A DNA stretch of 63,335 nt from Clostridium oryzae (GTDB lineage Bacteria; Bacillota; Clostridia; Clostridiales; Clostridiaceae): the NCBI RefSeq assembly GCF_002029235.1, contig NZ_MZGV01000027.1, positions 1-63,335 of the forward strand, given 5' to 3'. The notes below the pieces were generated by a model, which did no database searches, was not told the DNA's origin, and saw only the letters and a list, made by a program, of their open reading frames with translations. Made by a program: the position numbers and the translations under genes. Shown here in pieces: positions 36,018 to 45,787 of the stretch; positions within the stretch are counted from its first letter, which is position 1; each line of letters starts with the position of its first letter.

Positions 36018-38069
36018 ATGGATACAGAACAATATATGTCTATGTTTCTTGAGGAATCAATGGATAATTTACAAACACTTAATGAGTCCCTATTGGAACT
36101 TGAACAGAATCCTGAGGATAAAAATAAACTTAATGAGATATTCAGAGTGGCTCACACAATAAAAGGTATGGCTGCTACAATGGGATTCAGTCACATGGCG
36201 GAATTAACCCATAAAATGGAGGATGTTCTTACTAAATTTAGGGATGGAGAACTAACGGTAACACAAAATGTTGTAACAGTTCTTTTTCAGTGTCTTGATA
36301 CATTAGAAACTATGGTTCACAGTATTGAAGATGGTAATGGTGAACAGGCAGATATTACAGAGATAATGAACTCACTGGAAGCAGTGGTTGAGAGCAAATC
36401 TGATGCTCAAATAGAGCAAAAGGTTGAAGCAAAGGAAGCAGAAAAAAGCAGCAAGACTCAGCAGAGTCCAGCCACTTCCTTGGAACAGCTTCAGCTTAAC
36501 GCTTATGATCTAAATATAGTAAAAGAGGCAAATTATAGAGGCTATAATGCCTATGAGATAAAGGTCAACTTATCTAAAACTACAATATTAAAATCAGCAA
36601 GAGCATTTTTGCTTTTCAAGACTCTGGAAGAGAATGGTGAAATAATTAAATCTATCCCTTCTACGCAGGAACTTGAAAATGAGGAATTTGATTTTGAGAT
36701 TCTTCTTGTATATGTATCTCCAAACGATATTGAATCTGTTGAAGAAAATGTAAAGAGTATCGCCGAAATCGAAAGCGTTGAGATTAAAGAAATCGAATTA
36801 TCAAAGATGCAAGTTGCTGAAAAGAAAAAAGAGGAAAAGCCTGCTGACACAAGTAAAGCTAAACCAAAAGCAGCTCCGGCTGCAAAAGATAATAAACCAG
36901 CTAAGAAACAAGAAAATAAAGAGCCTGCTCATAAGAAAGCTCATCAGTCTGTAAGGGTAGATCTCGAAAGACTTGATAAGTTTATGAACATGGTATCAGA
37001 ACTTGTTATCCATAGAACTAGATTAGAGCAGATTAGTTTAAATTATAAGTTGACAGACTTAAATGAGACACTGGAGCAAGTGGCAAGAACTACTTCAGAT
37101 CTTCAAGATTTAGTTATGAAGATAAGAATGCTGCCTTTGGATATTGTATTTAATAGATTCCCTAGAATGATAAGAGACCTTTCTGTTGAATTGGACAAGG
37201 AGATAAACTTTGTCATTCAAGGAGCAGATACAGAACTTGATAGGACTGTTATCGATGAAATAGGAGAACCACTTATCCATTTGATCAGAAATGCTGCTGA
37301 TCATGGTGTAGAAAAGAAAGATGTAAGAACCCAGCAAGGTAAGAATCCAGTAGGTACCATTAAGCTTATAGCTTACCAAGAAGGTACTAAGGCAGTAATA
37401 AGGGTTGAAGATGATGGTGCTGGAATTAATGTAGAGAAGGTAAAAGCAAAAGCAGAAAAAGTTGGAATTAACACAGATGGCATGACAGATAGTGATATTA
37501 AGAACCTTATATTTGCTCAAGGCTTCAGTACTAGTGAAAAAGTTACAGACATCTCAGGCAGAGGTGTTGGGATGGATGTTGTTAAGACAAAGATAAGTTC
37601 ACTTGGAGGTACTGTGGATGTTATAAGCGAAGAAGGAAAAGGCTCTTCATTTATAATAAAACTTCCTCTTACACTGCAAATTATTCAGGCACTGCTTGTT
37701 AAAGTTGGAACTGAAACTATGGCTATATCTTTAGGCTATGTAGATAGAGTAATAGATTTTAAAGAAGAAATGGTTAAGAAGACAAACAATAAAGAGGTAA
37801 TAGTATATAGAAATAATGTAATACCTCTAATAAGAGTAAATAAAGCTCTTGCTCTAGAAAGTGATACAAATAAAAATAAATATATAGTTATTGTACAAGT
37901 AGGCGAAAAAACTACTGGACTTCTTGTGGATTCTCTTTTAGGACAGCAAGAAATAGTAATAAAGCCACTAGGAAGAAGTTTAAAAGACTTAAAGACATAT
38001 ATCGGAGCTACAATACTTGGAGATGGGCTAGTAACCCTTATACTGGATGCAGGAGCTTTGATAGGATGA
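36018..38069 (+). CDS. cheA: Chemotaxis histidine kinase CheA
   Basis: A 683-residue kinase. The HPt domain carries the phospho-histidine in RVAHTIKGMAATMGF (residue 46). A P2-like domain (about 160-270) is followed by an Ala/Lys/Pro-rich linker, then the dimerisation region (RVDLERLDKFMNMVSELVIHRTRL), the ATPase domain (LIRNAADHGVE, VEDDGAGIN, GRGVGMDVVK) and a C-terminal CheW-like domain. It phosphorylates CheY and CheB. The domain order is complete and standard for Firmicutes. AGGAGG precedes the ATG. Confidence 0.97.
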   Translation: MDTEQYMSMFLEESMDNLQTLNESLLELEQNPEDKNKLNEIFRVAHTIKGMAATMGFSHMAELTHKMEDVLTKFRDGELTVTQNVVTVLFQCLDTLETMVHSIEDGNGEQADITEIMNSLEAVVESKSDAQIEQKVEAKEAEKSSKTQQSPATSLEQLQLNAYDLNIVKEANYRGYNAYEIKVNLSKTTILKSARAFLLFKTLEENGEIIKSIPSTQELENEEFDFEILLVYVSPNDIESVEENVKSIAEIESVEIKEIELSKMQVAEKKKEEKPADTSKAKPKAAPAAKDNKPAKKQENKEPAHKKAHQSVRVDLERLDKFMNMVSELVIHRTRLEQISLNYKLTDLNETLEQVARTTSDLQDLVMKIRMLPLDIVFNRFPRMIRDLSVELDKEINFVIQGADTELDRTVIDEIGEPLIHLIRNAADHGVEKKDVRTQQGKNPVGTIKLIAYQEGTKAVIRVEDDGAGINVEKVKAKAEKVGINTDGMTDSDIKNLIFAQGFSTSEKVTDISGRGVGMDVVKTKISSLGGTVDVISEEGKGSSFIIKLPLTLQIIQALLVKVGTETMAISLGYVDRVIDFKEEMVKKTNNKEVIVYRNNVIPLIRVNKALALESDTNKNKYIVIVQVGEKTTGLLVDSLLGQQEIVIKPLGRSLKDLKTYIGATILGDGLVTLILDAGALIG

Positions 38070-38099
38070 TTAGTTAGACTTGTGTAAAGGAGGGGGAAT

Positions 38100-38702
38100 A
38101 TGGAAAGTAATGAATTTTCTGCTATGCAGCTTGATGCTCTTGCGGAAGTAGGAAATATAGGTGCGGGCAATGCAGCAACAGCACTATCTCAGCTCATAAG
38201 TAAAAAAGTTGATATGACAGTGCCCTCTGTAAATATAATTCCTTTTCAGGAGGTATTCGATAGAGTATCTAGTGAAGAAGTAGTTATAGGTGTTATTATT
38301 AGGGTACTTGGAGATACACCAGGTAATATTTTATTTACATTTGATTATAAAGCTGCGGTTAATGTTGTGGAACTACTTACCGATAATAAGGTAGAGAGTA
38401 TTGATGAACTTGGTGAATCTGCACTATGTGAAATTGGTAATATAATTTCAGCCACATATATGAACGCTATAGGCAATTTTACCCAGCTGTCGATAACGCC
38501 TTCGGTACCTGCGATAACACAAGATATGCTCGGTGCAATTTTATCTACTACGTTTATTGAATCAGAGCAATTTGATGACTATGTATTAGACATAGAAACT
38601 ATATTTTTAAATGAAGATTACGAAAATATAGGTGGACATTTTTATTATGTTCCTAAGCCTGGCTCCTTAGAGAAGATCTTAAAGGCACTGGGTGTAGGAT
38701 AA
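38100..38702 (+). CDS. cheC: CheY-phosphate phosphatase CheC
   Basis: A 200-residue CheC with two phosphatase half-sites, LAEVGNIGAGNAATAL near the N-terminus and ALCEIGNIISATYMNAI about residue 115, each with the conserved Glu/Asn pair. It dephosphorylates CheY-P and binds CheD. Both sites look intact. It lies between cheA and cheY in the operon. Confidence 0.94.
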   Translation: MESNEFSAMQLDALAEVGNIGAGNAATALSQLISKKVDMTVPSVNIIPFQEVFDRVSSEEVVIGVIIRVLGDTPGNILFTFDYKAAVNVVELLTDNKVESIDELGESALCEIGNIISATYMNAIGNFTQLSITPSVPAITQDMLGAILSTTFIESEQFDDYVLDIETIFLNEDYENIGGHFYYVPKPGSLEKILKALGVG

Positions 38703-38770
38703 CTTTTATAAACAATTTGATAAAAATAAATTTGTATGTACACAAATAAGTATTTCAAGGAGGATATAAA

Positions 38771-39130
38771 ATGGCAAAGGTTTTAATAGTTGACGATGCG
38801 GCTTTTATGAGGATGATGATAAAGGACATATTAGAAAAAAATGGATTTGAAGTAGTTGGAGAAGCAAACAATGGTATTAAAGCAGTAGAGATATTCAAAA
38901 AGGAAAAACCAGATGTAGTTACTATGGACATAACTATGCCGGATATGGATGGTATAGAAGCAGTTAAGCAGATAAAGGCATTTGATCCTGCTGCAAAAGT
39001 TATTATGTGCAGTGCCATGGGACAGCAGTCAATGGTAATGGATGCCATAAGAGCAGGTGCTAGAGATTTTATTGTTAAGCCATTCCAAGCAGATAGAGTA
39101 CTAGAAGCTATCAATAAAGTTTTAGGCTAA
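38771..39130 (+). CDS. cheY: Chemotaxis response regulator CheY
   Basis: A 119-residue single receiver domain. The acidic pocket is in VDDAAFMR, the phospho-aspartate in VVTMDITMPDMDG is residue 53, the threonine position is serine in MCSAMG, and the lysine is in IVKPF. Phosphorylated CheY binds the FliM/FliY switch encoded just downstream. The Ser in place of Thr is common in Firmicute CheY. Confidence 0.96.
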   Translation: MAKVLIVDDAAFMRMMIKDILEKNGFEVVGEANNGIKAVEIFKKEKPDVVTMDITMPDMDGIEAVKQIKAFDPAAKVIMCSAMGQQSMVMDAIRAGARDFIVKPFQADRVLEAINKVLG

Positions 39131-39158
39131 TTTAGATTGATTAAATGGAGGAGAGAAT

Positions 39159-39560
39159 ATGCAGATTATTGTTTTCGATCTTAATGATGAACAGTTTGCA
39201 GTAGAAACCTCTAAGGTGCAGAGCATTAATGATGCCATGGTAATAACTAAGGTTCCTAAAGCTCCTAAATATATAAAAGGGCTTATAAATCTAAGAGGTA
39301 ACGTGATATCATTATTAGACATAGAGGTTCTGCTGGATACTCATACAAGTGACAAACCTAAAGAGAGTGTTATTATTCTTGATATGAAGGATGAACTTGT
39401 TGGTATTGCAGTAGATAATGTAAGTGAAGTATTGGAAATAGAAGACAAAAAAATAGAAAAGGTACAGGATGAGAAAAATAAATCATATATCAAAGGAGTT
39501 ATTAATTTTTCTGATAAGATCGTAACTTTTATTGATATAGATGGTTTTAATTTAAATTAG
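39159..39560 (+). CDS. cheW: Chemotaxis coupling protein CheW (second copy)
   Basis: A 133-residue CheW domain protein with DLNDEQFAVETSKVQSI, YIKGLINLRGNVISLLDIE and SYIKGVINFSDKIVTFID. Shorter than the copy at 33196 and placed between cheY and fliM. It is likely the general receptor-CheA coupler, but the division of labour between the two copies is unknown. Confidence 0.93.
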   Translation: MQIIVFDLNDEQFAVETSKVQSINDAMVITKVPKAPKYIKGLINLRGNVISLLDIEVLLDTHTSDKPKESVIILDMKDELVGIAVDNVSEVLEIEDKKIEKVQDEKNKSYIKGVINFSDKIVTFIDIDGFNLN

Positions 39561-39580
39561 CAATGAAATGAGGGAAATTT

Positions 39581-40576
39581 ATGGCAGAAGTATTATCTCA
39601 AAATGAAATAGATGCCCTTTTATCTGCCCTGTCGTCTGGAGAATTACAGCCTGATGAGATTGCTAAAGATGAAGAAAAACAGAAAATAAAAGTGTATGAT
39701 TTTAAAAGTCCTCAAAAGTTTTCTAAAGATCATTTGAGAACACTGGAGTTGATTCATGATAATTTTGCTAGAATAATTTCAAACTACTTGAGTGCACAGG
39801 TAAGAGTGAATGTAAAAGTTAATATTGAGTCCATTGAACAGATAACTTATGAAGAATTTATACATTCTGTATCTAACCCTACGATATTAACGATATTTAG
39901 AATGCCGCCTCTTAGTGCATCTATATTATTTGAAACAAGTCCTCAGTTTGTTTATCAGGTAATAGACCTTCTTCTTGGCGGAGATGGTGAAAGAAATTTC
40001 AAACTTAAGGAATTTAGTGATATAGATAAAAACATTATTAGGCAGGTTAACGAGGGAATAATATCAAATCTTAAGCTTGCTTGGGATGAAATATTGCCAG
40101 TTGAGCCTGAAATTGAAGGAATAGAAACAAATCCTGCACTGAATCAGACTTTAGCACCTACGGAGCCAGTCGCTCTTATTACTTTTTCTGTAGAGATAGG
40201 GAGAAATAATTCTTTAATTAATATATGTATACCATATTTAAGTATTGAAAAGATACTGGATAAGTTGGTTATACAATATTGGTTTCAGCAGTCAGACGAT
40301 AATATACTTAATGAATCTAGAGAAAAGCTTAAGGATAGACTTCATATAGTTGATATAAACCTTACAGCTGTTCTTGGAAAGACAAATTTGACTGTAGAGG
40401 ATTTTCTTAAATTAGGTAAGGGTGATATTATTACGTTGGATAATAAGGTATCCAGTGCAGTAAAACTGAAAGTTGAAGATGATGAGGTTTATTATTCTAA
40501 ACCAGGAATTATTGGCAAAAGCAGAGGGGTTGAAATATTAGATATTATAGATAAGGATGTGGAAAATTATGAGTAA
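39581..40576 (+). CDS. fliM: Flagellar motor switch protein FliM
   Basis: A 331-residue switch protein. The N-terminal VLSQNEIDALLSAL is the CheY-P-binding peptide. The CheC-like middle domain (from about YDFKSPQKFSKDHLRTLELIHDNFARI) and a C-terminal SpoA/FliN-like domain (VVDINLTAVLGKTNLTVEDFLKLGKGDII-type) complete it. It sits in the C-ring and sets rotation direction. Its end overlaps the start of fliY. Confidence 0.96.
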   Translation: MAEVLSQNEIDALLSALSSGELQPDEIAKDEEKQKIKVYDFKSPQKFSKDHLRTLELIHDNFARIISNYLSAQVRVNVKVNIESIEQITYEEFIHSVSNPTILTIFRMPPLSASILFETSPQFVYQVIDLLLGGDGERNFKLKEFSDIDKNIIRQVNEGIISNLKLAWDEILPVEPEIEGIETNPALNQTLAPTEPVALITFSVEIGRNNSLINICIPYLSIEKILDKLVIQYWFQQSDDNILNESREKLKDRLHIVDINLTAVLGKTNLTVEDFLKLGKGDIITLDNKVSSAVKLKVEDDEVYYSKPGIIGKSRGVEILDIIDKDVENYE

Positions 40577-41690
40577 TGGATTTCTTTCTCAAGAAGAAAT
40601 AGATTCACTATTAAATGGTGGCGGCTCTGCTGCTGATGAACCTCAAGTTCAAGAAGAAATTATTACTGACATAGAAAAGGATTTGCTTGGAGAGATAGGA
40701 AATATATCTATGGGATCGGCTTCAACGGCCTTATCTCAAATAATAAATCAACAAGTTAATATTACTACGCCAGTGGTATCTGTGACTACGATAAATGAAC
40801 TTAAGAATACCTTTGAGGTTCCTAATATAGCATTAGAGATTAAATTCACAGAAGGTATAGTAGGTAAGAATCTGCTTGTGATGAGAATACCTGATGCTGC
40901 GGTCATTGCTAACTTAATGATGGGTGGAGACGGCAAGGTTCAGACTAATGAGATATCAGAATTAGAGCAGAGTGCAGTATCCGAAGCTATGAACCAAATG
41001 ATGGGTTCAGCGGCTACATCAATGGCGACAATGCTTACGAGAGAAGTTAATATATCGCCTCCAACTTCAATGATTTGGAATGATAATGAGAATATGCAGG
41101 TTGCGGACATTGATGGCGATGAGAAGATTGTAAAAGTATCATTTAAGCTCAATATAGGGGATTTAGTAGACAGCAATATAATGCAGCTTCTTCCAGTTGA
41201 AACAGCTAAGAAAATAGTCGGCATAATGATGGGACAGGATGTTCCTGATAATCAGCCTGCAGCGTCTAAAGCTCAGTCAGCTTCTGAACCACAGAGAACT
41301 GTACAAGCAGCACCGCAAAATGATTATGTACCGCCTGTTCAGGAGAAACCAATAGAAAGTCATCCTGCTGTGGAAGTTCATAGAGCAGATTTTCAGCCGC
41401 TTGGCGGAAGCAAATCATCAGGCCAGCCTAGAAATATAGATTTAATTCTAGATGTACCATTAGAGATATCAGTAGTGCTGGGTAAGGCTAAAAAGAGTAT
41501 TGGTGACATACTTGCTCTTGGAACCGGTTCACTTATTGAACTTGATAAACTAGCTGAAGAACCAGTAGAAATTCTTGTTAATGGTAAGCGGGTTGCCTTT
41601 GGTGAAGTTGTAGTTGTAGATGAAAATTTTGGAGTTAGAATAACCAATATAATCAGTAATTCGGATAAAATTAAGAGTTTAGGTAAATAA
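40569..41690 (+). CDS. fliY: Flagellar switch phosphatase FliY (CheC-FliN fusion)
   Basis: A 373-residue protein with N-terminal GFLSQEEIDSLL (CheY-binding peptide), a CheC-like phosphatase domain with LGEIGNISMGSASTAL (about 40) and SEAMNQMMGSAATSMA (about 135), a Pro/Gln-rich linker (about 225-290) and a C-terminal FliN domain (LDVPLEISVVLGKAKKSIGDILALGTGSLIELD). It both builds the C-ring and dephosphorylates CheY-P. ATG 40569 is preferred since homologues start with MSNGFLSQ; ATG 40557 is possible. It ends the operon at a clear terminator. Confidence 0.94.
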   Translation: MSNGFLSQEEIDSLLNGGGSAADEPQVQEEIITDIEKDLLGEIGNISMGSASTALSQIINQQVNITTPVVSVTTINELKNTFEVPNIALEIKFTEGIVGKNLLVMRIPDAAVIANLMMGGDGKVQTNEISELEQSAVSEAMNQMMGSAATSMATMLTREVNISPPTSMIWNDNENMQVADIDGDEKIVKVSFKLNIGDLVDSNIMQLLPVETAKKIVGIMMGQDVPDNQPAASKAQSASEPQRTVQAAPQNDYVPPVQEKPIESHPAVEVHRADFQPLGGSKSSGQPRNIDLILDVPLEISVVLGKAKKSIGDILALGTGSLIELDKLAEEPVEILVNGKRVAFGEVVVVDENFGVRITNIISNSDKIKSLGK

Positions 41691-41691
41691 T

Positions 41692-41734
41692 AAAAATGTG
41701 TGCTAATATCTTTCGATTATGCACACATTTTTTA
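41692..41734 (+). terminator. Terminator of the chemotaxis operon
   Basis: AAAATGTGTGC and GCACACATTTT arms with a 17-base loop, followed by further T. Confidence 0.9.
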
Positions 41735-41744
41735 ATTTGAAATG

Positions 41745-41828
41745 TAAAATGAGGAATTAGGAATGAAGGCAGAAATTCTACGCAGCAGAATTTCATAAGT
41801 GATTCCTAATTCTTCATTCTTAATTATT
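41745..41828 (+). repeat. Palindromic intergenic repeat, copy 9 (compact complete element)
   Basis: Purine arm ATGAGGAATTAGGAATGAAG (41748-41768), a hairpin with GAAATTCT/AGAATTTC arms (41772-41794), then at once a pyrimidine arm GATTCCTAATTCTTCATTCT (41801-41820) complementary to the first. At about 84 bases with almost no core it is the minimal closed form of the family. It lies between two motility operons. Confidence 0.85.
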
Positions 41829-41895
41829 AAATGAATGACTCTTCTTAAGTGCAGTGTTTAACTTGTATTTCAAAGAACTTTTTTTCTGTTAACTA

Positions 41896-41922
41896 TAAAC
41901 TTTAAGTTGGCATAACCGATAA
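41896..41922 (+). promoter_or_regulatory. Sigma-D (flagellar) promoter of the flgM operon
   Basis: TAAA (41896-41899), a 15-base spacer and ACCGATAA (41915-41922), close to the Bacillus sigma-D consensus. It lies about 100 bases before flgM. Confidence 0.82.
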
Positions 41923-42025
41923 TAGATATAAATGATGCGTATCTAAAGCTCAAATAAATACAAGGGCTTATAGGGCATTTCGCTGGTGCATTTTATATGG
42001 ATTGAAATGCTAGGAGGTTATTTAA

Positions 42026-42301
42026 ATGAAAATAGACGGAATAGGAACAAACAACATAATAGAACTTTACACTAAGAACAAAACTAATAATGTAAAACCC
42101 AAAACCAATGTGGGTGAAGATACTATAGAGATTTCTAATGTAGGTAGAAATTTAAATACTATGTCTGCTGGATTAAAAGGTGATGTATCTGAAGCACATA
42201 TTGAAAAGCTCAGAGAAGCAGTAAGCAGCGGCACCTATAAACCTGATGCAAAACTTGTAGCTCAAAAAATGATAGATATTATTAAGGGGAGAGACGTTTA
42301 A
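42026..42301 (+). CDS. flgM: Anti-sigma-28 factor FlgM
   Basis: A 91-residue protein. The C-terminal half (SEAHIEKLREAVSSGTYKPDAKLVAQKMIDIIKGRDV) is the sigma-binding region of FlgM, and the N-terminal half is polar and probably disordered. It holds sigma-D inactive until the hook is complete and it is secreted. The sigma-D promoter ahead of it makes a feedback loop. AGGAGG precedes the ATG; its stop overlaps the flgN start. Confidence 0.93.
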   Translation: MKIDGIGTNNIIELYTKNKTNNVKPKTNVGEDTIEISNVGRNLNTMSAGLKGDVSEAHIEKLREAVSSGTYKPDAKLVAQKMIDIIKGRDV

Positions 42302-42714
42302 TGGACTACAATCAATTAAATGAGGTATTAATTAAAGAAAAAGATGCTTTAGAAAATTTACTTCAACTATTGGAAGAACAATATGTACTATTACTAAAAA
42401 ATGATGTTTTTGGTTTAGAGAGTATTACAGATAAAATTAATGCAGCCAATAAAAGTATTGCTACTACTGAACTGGAGAGAAGAGGACTGGTAAAAGGTAC
42501 AACATTGCAGAAGGCAGTAGACGCATCAGAAAGAGAAGACATTGATGATAACTTCAGAAAGGTTAGAAGACTGGTAAATTTATTAAAAATACAGAAAGAG
42601 AATAATGAGCAGCTGATTAAACAGGGGTTGTCTTTTAGTAGTAAAATGCTTATGTTTATAAACCCTGATAGAAATACTAAAGTTTATAATTCTTATGGAA
42701 AAATGAAAAGGTAA
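42301..42714 (+). CDS. flgN: FlgN-family export chaperone
   Basis: A 137-residue all-helical, charged protein matching the FlgN family pattern (LNEVLIKEKDALENLLQLLEEQYVLLLKNDVFGLESITDKI). FlgN holds FlgK and FlgL for secretion, and those two genes follow. The start overlaps the flgM stop by one base. Confidence 0.85.
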   Translation: MDYNQLNEVLIKEKDALENLLQLLEEQYVLLLKNDVFGLESITDKINAANKSIATTELERRGLVKGTTLQKAVDASEREDIDDNFRKVRRLVNLLKIQKENNEQLIKQGLSFSSKMLMFINPDRNTKVYNSYGKMKR

Positions 42715-42727
42715 AGAGGTGTTTTAA

Positions 42728-44542
42728 TTGTCAGGATTATTTTCAACATTAAATACAGGAGTAAGAGGCTTGACTACTCAGCAGGGAGCTATTGATGTCA
42801 CAAACCATAACGTAGCCAATGCAAATACTGATGGGTACACAAGACAGAGGGCACAGATCGTTGCCACAAGACCGGAAGGAATGCCGTCCATGAATAATGC
42901 TGTATCTGCAGGTCAGCTTGGAACAGGCTCTGAAATAAATAAAATTAACAGAGTCAGAGATGAATTTGTAGATTATCAGGTTAGACAGGCAAATTCAGTG
43001 TATGGTGAAAATCTCGTACAGCAAAAAGCTTTTTCAGAAATTGAAGGAGCGTTTGATGAACCAAGCGAGGATGCGCTTTCAAAGGATTTTACCACATTCT
43101 TCGGTAACTGGAGTGAGCTTTCTACAACTCCTGAAAGTTCAAGTGCAAGAACTGTTGTAATTGAGCAGGCAGCTACAGTAGCTAATGATATCAGAAGTAC
43201 ATATAAGAACATTAGTGATATAAAGAATAACACGGATGGTCTTATTCAATCTACTGTCTTTAGCGTAAATCAGAAACTAAATGATTTAGATCAGATAAAC
43301 CAGCAAATAAGGAGAGTAACTCAGGCTGGAGAGACAGCTAATGATTTATTGGACAAAAGAGATGTACTGCTGGATGATCTTAGCCAAGAGTTTGGTATTA
43401 CTATCGATAAGGATGATTACAGTTCTATTAATCTGTTAGCAATAGATGATGGTGGAAAAGCACCATCAGGCGGAACAGTTTATCAGCCTAAATTAATAAA
43501 TGCTACCGATACAAAAGATGAGAAAAGGCTATCTTATGTGAATACTATAACTCAGGCAAAGGATAGTGACGGTCACGATATAGCCGGCTGCTATGAGGTA
43601 TCCTATTATGAAAATGGAGATAAAACAGGCGCCCATACATTGAAATCTATTAAAGTTAATATGTCTGCTTCAGAAAAGGAAGAGTTAGAAAATAATAGAG
43701 TCATTGTTACTGATTTAGATGGTAATGCTATTAAAAATACTGATGGTTCAGCTCTTTCAGGTACTGTTAGTTACAGTGATTTATATGTATTTAAGCCTAG
43801 AACAGGAGAGCTTAAAGGATACAGTGAAATAAAAGGCAATGTGGATAAGTACTTAACAAAGCTAAATAATGTGGCAAAGGCTTTAGCATGGTCTGTAAAT
43901 GCTGTTGAGAGTGGAAGTGACAAAATTGATGATGGTAAAAAGACTCCTCCGATATTTGTCAATAATTCTAAAGCAGAATATGACACCACCTCAGGTAAAG
44001 ATGTACTAAAGGATGGCTATTATGCTGATACAACAGCTGAGGATGCTATTACAGCTGAGAATATTTCTGTCAATAAAGAATTAATTGAAGATCCAATGAA
44101 AATAAAGGTTAATAAAGGTACTAATGCTGACGGTAAGGGAGACGGCAAGGTTGCCACTGCTGTATCGGATATCAAGGATGCTCTCCTTATGGTGCAGAAT
44201 ATTGGCGGTTCAATAAATACAAGAAAAGATTTAGTTAACGGTAAAGGCTTTGATAGTGACGGCAGACTTAATAATAATGCCGATGGTACCACAGTACCTA
44301 AATTTCTTAAGGATCTTGTAGATGCTTTAGGAACTCAATCACAAAGTGCAACAAGTCAGGTTAATCACCAGAAATCTCTGCTTAATATTTTTGAACAAAA
44401 CAGAGCGTCAACTTCAGGGGTTTCTTTAGATGAAGAAATGTCAAACTTGATTCAATACCAGCATGCATACTCAGCTAGTGCTAAAATCATATCCACGGTA
44501 GATGAGCTATTGGATGTAGTAGTAAATGGACTTAAGAAATAA
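42728..44542 (+). CDS. flgK: Flagellar hook-associated protein 1, FlgK
   Basis: A 604-residue hook-filament junction protein. The N-terminal rod/hook signature LFSTLNTGVRGLTTQQGAIDVTNHNVANANTDGYTRQR and the C-terminal SGVSLDEEMSNLIQYQHAYSASAKIISTVDELLDVVVNGLKK are both intact. The middle is variable and surface-exposed. Start is TTG after AAAGAGGTG. It is secreted by the flagellar type III route. Confidence 0.95.
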   Translation: MSGLFSTLNTGVRGLTTQQGAIDVTNHNVANANTDGYTRQRAQIVATRPEGMPSMNNAVSAGQLGTGSEINKINRVRDEFVDYQVRQANSVYGENLVQQKAFSEIEGAFDEPSEDALSKDFTTFFGNWSELSTTPESSSARTVVIEQAATVANDIRSTYKNISDIKNNTDGLIQSTVFSVNQKLNDLDQINQQIRRVTQAGETANDLLDKRDVLLDDLSQEFGITIDKDDYSSINLLAIDDGGKAPSGGTVYQPKLINATDTKDEKRLSYVNTITQAKDSDGHDIAGCYEVSYYENGDKTGAHTLKSIKVNMSASEKEELENNRVIVTDLDGNAIKNTDGSALSGTVSYSDLYVFKPRTGELKGYSEIKGNVDKYLTKLNNVAKALAWSVNAVESGSDKIDDGKKTPPIFVNNSKAEYDTTSGKDVLKDGYYADTTAEDAITAENISVNKELIEDPMKIKVNKGTNADGKGDGKVATAVSDIKDALLMVQNIGGSINTRKDLVNGKGFDSDGRLNNNADGTTVPKFLKDLVDALGTQSQSATSQVNHQKSLLNIFEQNRASTSGVSLDEEMSNLIQYQHAYSASAKIISTVDELLDVVVNGLKK

Positions 44543-44565
44543 TTTATGTTTAAAGAGGTGAAAAT

Positions 44566-45774
44566 ATGAGAATTACTAATAAAATGCTTTCAAATAATTT
44601 TCTTAATGATATGCAGGTTAATTTAAACAATCTTCAGACATTACAGCAGCAAATGACATCAGGCAAGCAAATAAGGAAACCTTCCGATGATCCTTTTAAA
44701 GCAGCAAGAATTATGCAGTTGTATGCAGACATAGGAGCTAACGAGCAGTATAATTCAAATATCACTTCGTTGAAAAACTGGCAGGAAACAACTGATACAG
44801 CCTTGAATGATGCGGGAAATGTATTGCAGAGAATAAATGAACTTATGGTTGCAGCAGGAAATGCGGCTTATGGCAGTAATGAAATGAAGGCTATAAAAGA
44901 TGAGGTAAACCAAAAAGTAGAAGAGTTCTCTCAGATTATGAATACAAACTACAGCGGACGATATGTATTTGGGGGCAGCAGGGTAGATACAAAGCCAACT
45001 ACGTACACTACTGACGCTCAGGGAAATACACAGATTAATTATAATATTCTGCCAGTTTCAGGAGATCAACCGATTTCTGCAGCTGATCAAAAGACTCAGC
45101 TTCAGAGCAGAATGTCCGTTGAAGTTAGTACAGGAGTTACAGTCGATTACAATGTGCCAGTAACTGATATAGTAAGTTTCAATTCGGATAAGGGTACTGC
45201 AAGAAATATTATGGATATGTTTAAAACCATTACAGCAAACCTTGATGGAAATATTGTTGCAGATGGAACCACAGCAACATCCAGCGATTTAACCTTAACA
45301 GCAGATATGACATTAAGTAGCAGCATGACATGGAATGGAAGCGCTGTGACTACAACGGATGGATCTGTTTATCATGCGGGAGATTCCATACCTGCAGGAA
45401 AAACGATACCTAAAAATTCAGTAGTAAAATCAGGAGCTGTAATACCAAAAGGTACTGTAGTTAGCGGCGGTAAAGATACACAAAATCAGGCAAAGGATGC
45501 TATACTTGGAGACACGCTGCAAAGTGTTAAGGATTCAATAAACAACATCCTCTCTGTAAGGGCTTCTGTTGGTGCAAAAGAAAACAGAATGGAAACTGCT
45601 AAGACTAGAAACGAAGCAGAAAATGATAATATGAAGGCAGTATTAAGTTCAACAGAGGACATAGATATAACTGAGACAACAATGAAATATGCAACAATGC
45701 AGACAGTATATCAGGCTTCTTTGCAGACAAGTGCAAAAGTTATACAGCCTACATTGTTAGACTATATAGGCTAA
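44566..45774 (+). CDS. flgL: Flagellar hook-associated protein 3, FlgL
   Basis: A 402-residue flagellin-like protein with N-terminal MRITNKMLSNNFLNDMQVNLNNLQTLQQQMTSGKQIRKPSDDPFKAAR and a C-terminal helix (AKTRNEAENDNMKAVLSSTEDIDITETTMKYATMQTVYQASLQTSAKVIQPTLLDYI). The central domain contains an imperfect hexapeptide-like run VYHAGDSIPAGKTIPKNSVVKSGAVIPKGTVVSGG, unusual for FlgL and perhaps a small beta-helix or carbohydrate-binding insert. It joins FlgK to the filament. Confidence 0.94.
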   Translation: MRITNKMLSNNFLNDMQVNLNNLQTLQQQMTSGKQIRKPSDDPFKAARIMQLYADIGANEQYNSNITSLKNWQETTDTALNDAGNVLQRINELMVAAGNAAYGSNEMKAIKDEVNQKVEEFSQIMNTNYSGRYVFGGSRVDTKPTTYTTDAQGNTQINYNILPVSGDQPISAADQKTQLQSRMSVEVSTGVTVDYNVPVTDIVSFNSDKGTARNIMDMFKTITANLDGNIVADGTTATSSDLTLTADMTLSSSMTWNGSAVTTTDGSVYHAGDSIPAGKTIPKNSVVKSGAVIPKGTVVSGGKDTQNQAKDAILGDTLQSVKDSINNILSVRASVGAKENRMETAKTRNEAENDNMKAVLSSTEDIDITETTMKYATMQTVYQASLQTSAKVIQPTLLDYIG

Positions 45775-45787
45775 AATTGGAGGAAAA

